Source: Caballeronia sordidicola | Lineage (GTDB): Bacteria > Pseudomonadota > Gammaproteobacteria > Burkholderiales > Burkholderiaceae | Assembly: GCF_000729995.1 (NCBI RefSeq) | Contig: NZ_JNFG01000019.1 | Span: 50,823-114,822, forward strand | Direction of reading: 5' to 3' | DNA length: 64,000 nt | In this document: piece by piece, positions 61,028 through 64,000 of the stretch | Numbering within the stretch: position 1 is the first letter of the stretch | How the letters are laid out: each line of letters opens with the position of its first letter | Program-made: the position numbers and the translations under genes | Notes under the pieces: model-generated | The model's database searches: none | Seen by the model: only the letters and a program-made list of their open reading frames with translations | Told to the model about the DNA's origin: nothing

Positions 61028-62176
61028 CTAGTGCCGGTCCACCCACCGCAACCCGATCAAGCCGACGACCAGGTAAGCCAGCGCCGGCGCTGCGGCCGTC
61101 AATGGCGCGGGCCAGGTGTTCAGCGTACCAATGTGCGAGAACAGCGTGTTGATCAGCTGGAAGCTCATACCGATCATGATGCCGCCGAACACCTTCACAC
61201 CGACCACGCCGGCGCGCGTATGCAGGTAGGCGAACGGCAGTGACAGCACCAGCATCACGAGCACCGCGAGCGGGTACAGGATCTTGCGCCAGAACGCGAT
61301 CTGGTAACGCTGCGTGTCCTGATGATTTTCCGTCAGATGCTGAATGTAGCGGAACAGGCTGAACATCGACATCCGGTCCGGCGACACCAGCAGCACCGAC
61401 AATATCTGCGGCGTGAGTTCGGAGCGCAGCGAGTACTCGGGAACGGTGATCTGTTTCGCGCGATAAACGGGGTTAAGCGCATCGCCAGGATTCACCGCTT
61501 GCGGCGGCGCATCGACGAGTTCGGTGTCCGTCACATCGGTGAGCTTCCAGTGGCCCGGCGGCTGGAACACACCGCTCTTCGCAATCCGCACATTCGTCAG
61601 CCGGAACAGCGAATCGAATTCGTAGATACGCACGTTCGCAATGGTCGTATCCGGATTCAGCGTGCCCACGTTCACAAAGCGTGTGACCTGTTCGCCGTCC
61701 GCGCGCGCGGTCAGCGTGTCTTTCACCCAGACGCCTGATTCGAAGTTCATGGACACCGATGACCCCAGCGCCTCGAGCCGCACTTTCTCGGAGAGCTGGT
61801 CGGAGTAGGGACCGACCACTTCGCCGATCACATACGTGAGGAACACCATGGGTATGCCGATCTTGAGCAGCGAGCGCAGCGCCTTGCCCGTGGACAATCC
61901 GGACACGCGGAAAATGGTGAACTCGGACGCGGCGGCCATTTGCGCGAACACGTAGATGGCCGCGATCAACGCGGCAACCGGAATGATTTCGTAGAAGCGC
62001 GAGGGCGTCTGCAAGGCCACCCGCAGCACGGCGAGCCCGAACTTGTAGTTGCCGTGGCCGACCGTATTCAGCTCATTGATCAGGTCAAAGAAGAAGAACA
62101 GGCCCGAGAACGCAAACAGGATGAAGATGAACGCGAGATAGATCTGGCGCGCGAAATACCGTTCGTAAATGCGCAT
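61028..62176 (-). CDS. lptG: LPS export ABC transporter permease LptG
   Basis: A 382-residue inner-membrane permease of the LptB2FG complex that extracts lipopolysaccharide. It begins MRIYERYFARQIY, has three N-terminal helices, a periplasmic beta-jellyroll of about 160 residues, and three C-terminal helices. SEFTIFRVSGLST holds the coupling helix that meets LptB. It starts 4 bases after lptF; the open frame upstream of 62176 is in lptF. Confidence 0.95.
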   Translation of the reverse strand: MRIYERYFARQIYLAFIFILFAFSGLFFFFDLINELNTVGHGNYKFGLAVLRVALQTPSRFYEIIPVAALIAAIYVFAQMAAASEFTIFRVSGLSTGKALRSLLKIGIPMVFLTYVIGEVVGPYSDQLSEKVRLEALGSSVSMNFESGVWVKDTLTARADGEQVTRFVNVGTLNPDTTIANVRIYEFDSLFRLTNVRIAKSGVFQPPGHWKLTDVTDTELVDAPPQAVNPGDALNPVYRAKQITVPEYSLRSELTPQILSVLLVSPDRMSMFSLFRYIQHLTENHQDTQRYQIAFWRKILYPLAVLVMLVLSLPFAYLHTRAGVVGVKVFGGIMIGMSFQLINTLFSHIGTLNTWPAPLTAAAPALAYLVVGLIGLRWVDRH

Positions 62177-62180
62177 TGCG

Positions 62181-63278
62181 TCAGGCCCCTTTCGAGCGGG
62201 TGAACGCCGACAGCTTGAAGAGCGGGCGATTGCGTATGCGCATCCAGAAGATGACCGCAACCATGATCGAGACGAGTATGTGCAGTCCCACGAGCCCGAA
62301 GACGAACGACACCCGGCCTTGCTCGATCCACGACTGCACCACGTTCAGCAGGTTGGAATACGTCAGGTAGATCAGCACTGCCATCACGAGATTGATTGTG
62401 CGACTGCGTCGCGGATTCTGATAAGACAGCGGAATGGCAAGCAGCATCAGGTTGATCGCGATCAGCGGCAGACCCGCGCGCCACGCAATTTCGGCAAGGT
62501 TGTCGCGAGTGGGATTGGCCAGCAATTCGTCCGTATACATGCCGGTCGTGGTGGGCGTGTTCACGAATTGCTGACTTTGGATCTTCACGCCGTAGCGCTC
62601 GAATTCCATGATACGGAAGTTCGGCTGGCCCGGAATGCCGTCATAGCGCCGGCCGTTTTCCAGCACCACGAAACGATCGCCATTGGCGTGCGTTTCAGTA
62701 TGACCGTTCTTCGATACCACCACGTTGACCTTGCCGCCTTCCGTGCTCGTCACGAACACGTTCTGCACGTGCCCCTGATCCGGCGACATCTTTTCGATAA
62801 AAAACACGCGGTGGCTGGTCTGCGATTCGCGGAACTGGCCAGGCGCGAGCAGCGAGACTTCGTCGCGTTGCTGGAACCGCGCCTTGATCAGCTTGCTTTG
62901 CAAATTCGACCATGGCCAGACCACGAACGCGAAAAATACGATGGCAATAATGATGGGCGTGGAGAACAGCGCGATCGGCTTGATCAGCGCAGTCTGACTG
63001 ATGCCCGACGCGAGCCACACCACCATTTCCGAGTCGCGATACCAGCGCGTCAGCACGAAGAGGATGGACACGAACAGGGTCACGATCATGATCACGGCGA
63101 GATAGCCGATGACGGTAAGCCCGATCAGCACGACGACGTCGCGCGGATCGACTTGCCCCGATGCTGCGAAGCCGACGATGCGGATCATCATCGTGGTCAG
63201 CATGATCGTGAGCAGAACCATGAATACGGCGCCAGCCGTATACGCGAGTTCACGCTGAAGGGAGCGTTCGAAGATCAT
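62181..63278 (-). CDS. lptF: LPS export ABC transporter permease LptF
   Basis: A 365-residue permease partner of LptG. It begins MIFERSLQRELAYTAGAVF with six helices in two sets of three flanking a periplasmic jellyroll. SEMVVWLASGISQ is the coupling-helix region. It is the first gene of lptF-lptG-cbiX and is divergent from pepA, a common Burkholderia and pseudomonad arrangement. Confidence 0.95.
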   Translation of the reverse strand: MIFERSLQRELAYTAGAVFMVLLTIMLTTMMIRIVGFAASGQVDPRDVVVLIGLTVIGYLAVIMIVTLFVSILFVLTRWYRDSEMVVWLASGISQTALIKPIALFSTPIIIAIVFFAFVVWPWSNLQSKLIKARFQQRDEVSLLAPGQFRESQTSHRVFFIEKMSPDQGHVQNVFVTSTEGGKVNVVVSKNGHTETHANGDRFVVLENGRRYDGIPGQPNFRIMEFERYGVKIQSQQFVNTPTTTGMYTDELLANPTRDNLAEIAWRAGLPLIAINLMLLAIPLSYQNPRRSRTINLVMAVLIYLTYSNLLNVVQSWIEQGRVSFVFGLVGLHILVSIMVAVIFWMRIRNRPLFKLSAFTRSKGA

Positions 63279-63304
63279 TGATTGTCAGGTGGAAACCGGC
63301 GGCG

Positions 63305-63374
63305 AGGCGGTTGGATTGGCGGTTGGATTATGTGGGGTCCGCCGTTTGGATCCGCGCTTGGATCCGCGTTTGGA
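63305..63374. repeat. Short tandem repeats between lptF and pepA
   Basis: GGCGGTTGGATT occurs twice in tandem (63305-63316, 63317-63328). Then CCGCGCTTGGAT (63351-63362) and CCGCGTTTGGAC (63363-63374) repeat a related 12-mer, with a shorter copy at 63341-63350. They lie in the divergent promoter region. Confidence 0.75.
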
Positions 63375-63532
63375 CCGCACGCCATGACAAACGTGCCGAT
63401 TGAACGAGTCACGAACGAGTCATGTGCGAGACATTCAATCCGGGTATCGCTGCCCGCGACCGCCTCGGAAAAAAATAGCGGATAATTGCGGCTTTCATCC
63501 TTCAGCCCAGATTTTATCCGAGGATAAGCGCG

Positions 63533-64000
63533 ATGGACTTTAGCATAAAAGCCTGTGATTGGAGCAAAGGCTCGGCAAATGGTTTCCTTAACGGGAAGGC
63601 CGATGTAGTGGTGCTCGGAGTGTTCGAAGCGCAGACGTTGACGGGCGCAGCCCGCGAGATGGATTTGGTGACCAAGGGACTGCTCACGCGCACGGTGAAA
63701 GCCGGCGACATGAGCGGCAAGGCCGGTTCCACCCTAATGCTGACCGAAGTGACGGGGATTGGCGCGTCTCGGATCCTGCTGGTCGGCCTCGGCAAGCAGG
63801 ACGGTTTCAATCAAAAGACTTACACGGAAGCCGCGCGCGCCGCATGGCGGGCGCTGCTCGCCACAAAGATCGCGAACGTGGCATTCACGCTCGCCCAGTT
63901 GCCGGTGCCCGAGCGTACCAGCGACTGGGGCGTGCGCTGTGCCATCCTCGCGCTGCGCGAGTTGACCTACAAGTTCACGCAGATGAAGAGCAAGCCGGAA
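63533..64000 (+). CDS. pepA: Leucyl aminopeptidase (N-terminal part, cut by window edge)
   Basis: The first 156 residues of a PepA-family M17 aminopeptidase, running off the window. The visible part is the non-catalytic N-terminal domain (MDFSIKACDW, then ILLVGLGKQDGF and RAAWRALLATK, then LALRELTYKF). The catalytic di-zinc domain lies beyond the edge. PepA trims N-terminal residues from peptides and in E. coli also binds DNA. AGGATAAGCGCG is upstream of the ATG. Divergent from lptF. Confidence 0.9.
   Translation, partial: MDFSIKACDWSKGSANGFLNGKADVVVLGVFEAQTLTGAAREMDLVTKGLLTRTVKAGDMSGKAGSTLMLTEVTGIGASRILLVGLGKQDGFNQKTYTEAARAAWRALLATKIANVAFTLAQLPVPERTSDWGVRCAILALRELTYKFTQMKSKPE

Noticed and set aside
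1..64000. CRISPR arrays, intact insertion sequences, rRNA genes
   Set aside because: No regularly spaced repeats, transposase genes with flanking inverted repeats, or rRNA motifs were seen.

Overview
The window looks like chromosomal DNA from a Burkholderia-type betaproteobacterium (Burkholderia, Paraburkholderia or Caballeronia). The DNA is GC-rich, genes are tightly packed with many ATGA/GTGA overlaps, and the housekeeping blocks (purN end / RsmB-like methylase, nadA-nadC, rpmB-rpmG-radC, ispH, cys genes, lptF-lptG / pepA) are of the kind found in that family. No rRNA operon, CRISPR array or intact insertion sequence was seen. One tRNA gene, tRNA-Leu(CAA), is present.

Layout. 1-5 kb: tail of purN, an RsmB/NOP-family RNA m5C methyltransferase, a membrane fatty acid desaturase, nadA and nadC. 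5.4-16.3 kb: a histidine uptake and degradation locus: binding protein, two permeases and ATPase, then a HutH-like protein, HutU, HutD, HutI, HutF and HutG, with HutC-type operators but no hutC gene. 16.3-21.5 kb: nadB, rpmG, rpmB, radC, fkpB, ispH. 21.9-27.1 kb: a five-gene liv-type ABC transporter. 27.2-35.7 kb: single genes (acetyltransferase plus aminotransferase, ferredoxin-type reductase, epimerase, esterase, RsuA, PoxB, a small exported protein) and a candidate small RNA. 35.8-46.6 kb: a two-operon organic-acid catabolic cluster with two LysR regulators, three carriers of different families, a CitE-like lyase, a CaiB-type CoA transferase, an amidohydrolase and a split AtuA pair. 46.8-49.7 kb: a NYN/LOTUS RNA-binding protein with a repeat-rich tail, then a roughly 1 kb decayed integrative element in the 3' end of tRNA-Leu. 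49.9-58.5 kb: an orphan binding protein, cysB, and the sulfate assimilation operon cysI-DUF934-cysH-cysD-cysN-cobA. 58.6-60.4 kb: a hipBA toxin-antitoxin pair with duplicated operators. 60.6-64 kb: a sirohydrochlorin chelatase, lptG, lptF and the start of pepA.

How the genes work together. The hut locus imports histidine and takes it to glutamate, formate and ammonia by the HutF/HutG five-step route. However, its HutH-like protein lacks the Ala-Ser-Gly triad that forms the MIO cofactor and also the usual catalytic tyrosine, so the first step may be done elsewhere or the protein may do something else. The cys operon reduces sulfate through APS (CysD/CysN, APS-type CysH) to sulfide (CysI), and CobA with the chelatase makes the siroheme CysI needs; CysB is transcribed divergently. 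nadB, nadA and nadC give de novo NAD synthesis from aspartate.

The strongest candidates for something undescribed are the MIO-less HutH homologue, the organic-acid/AtuA cluster, and the candidate small RNA with its own promoter and terminator in front of an aminotransferase gene.
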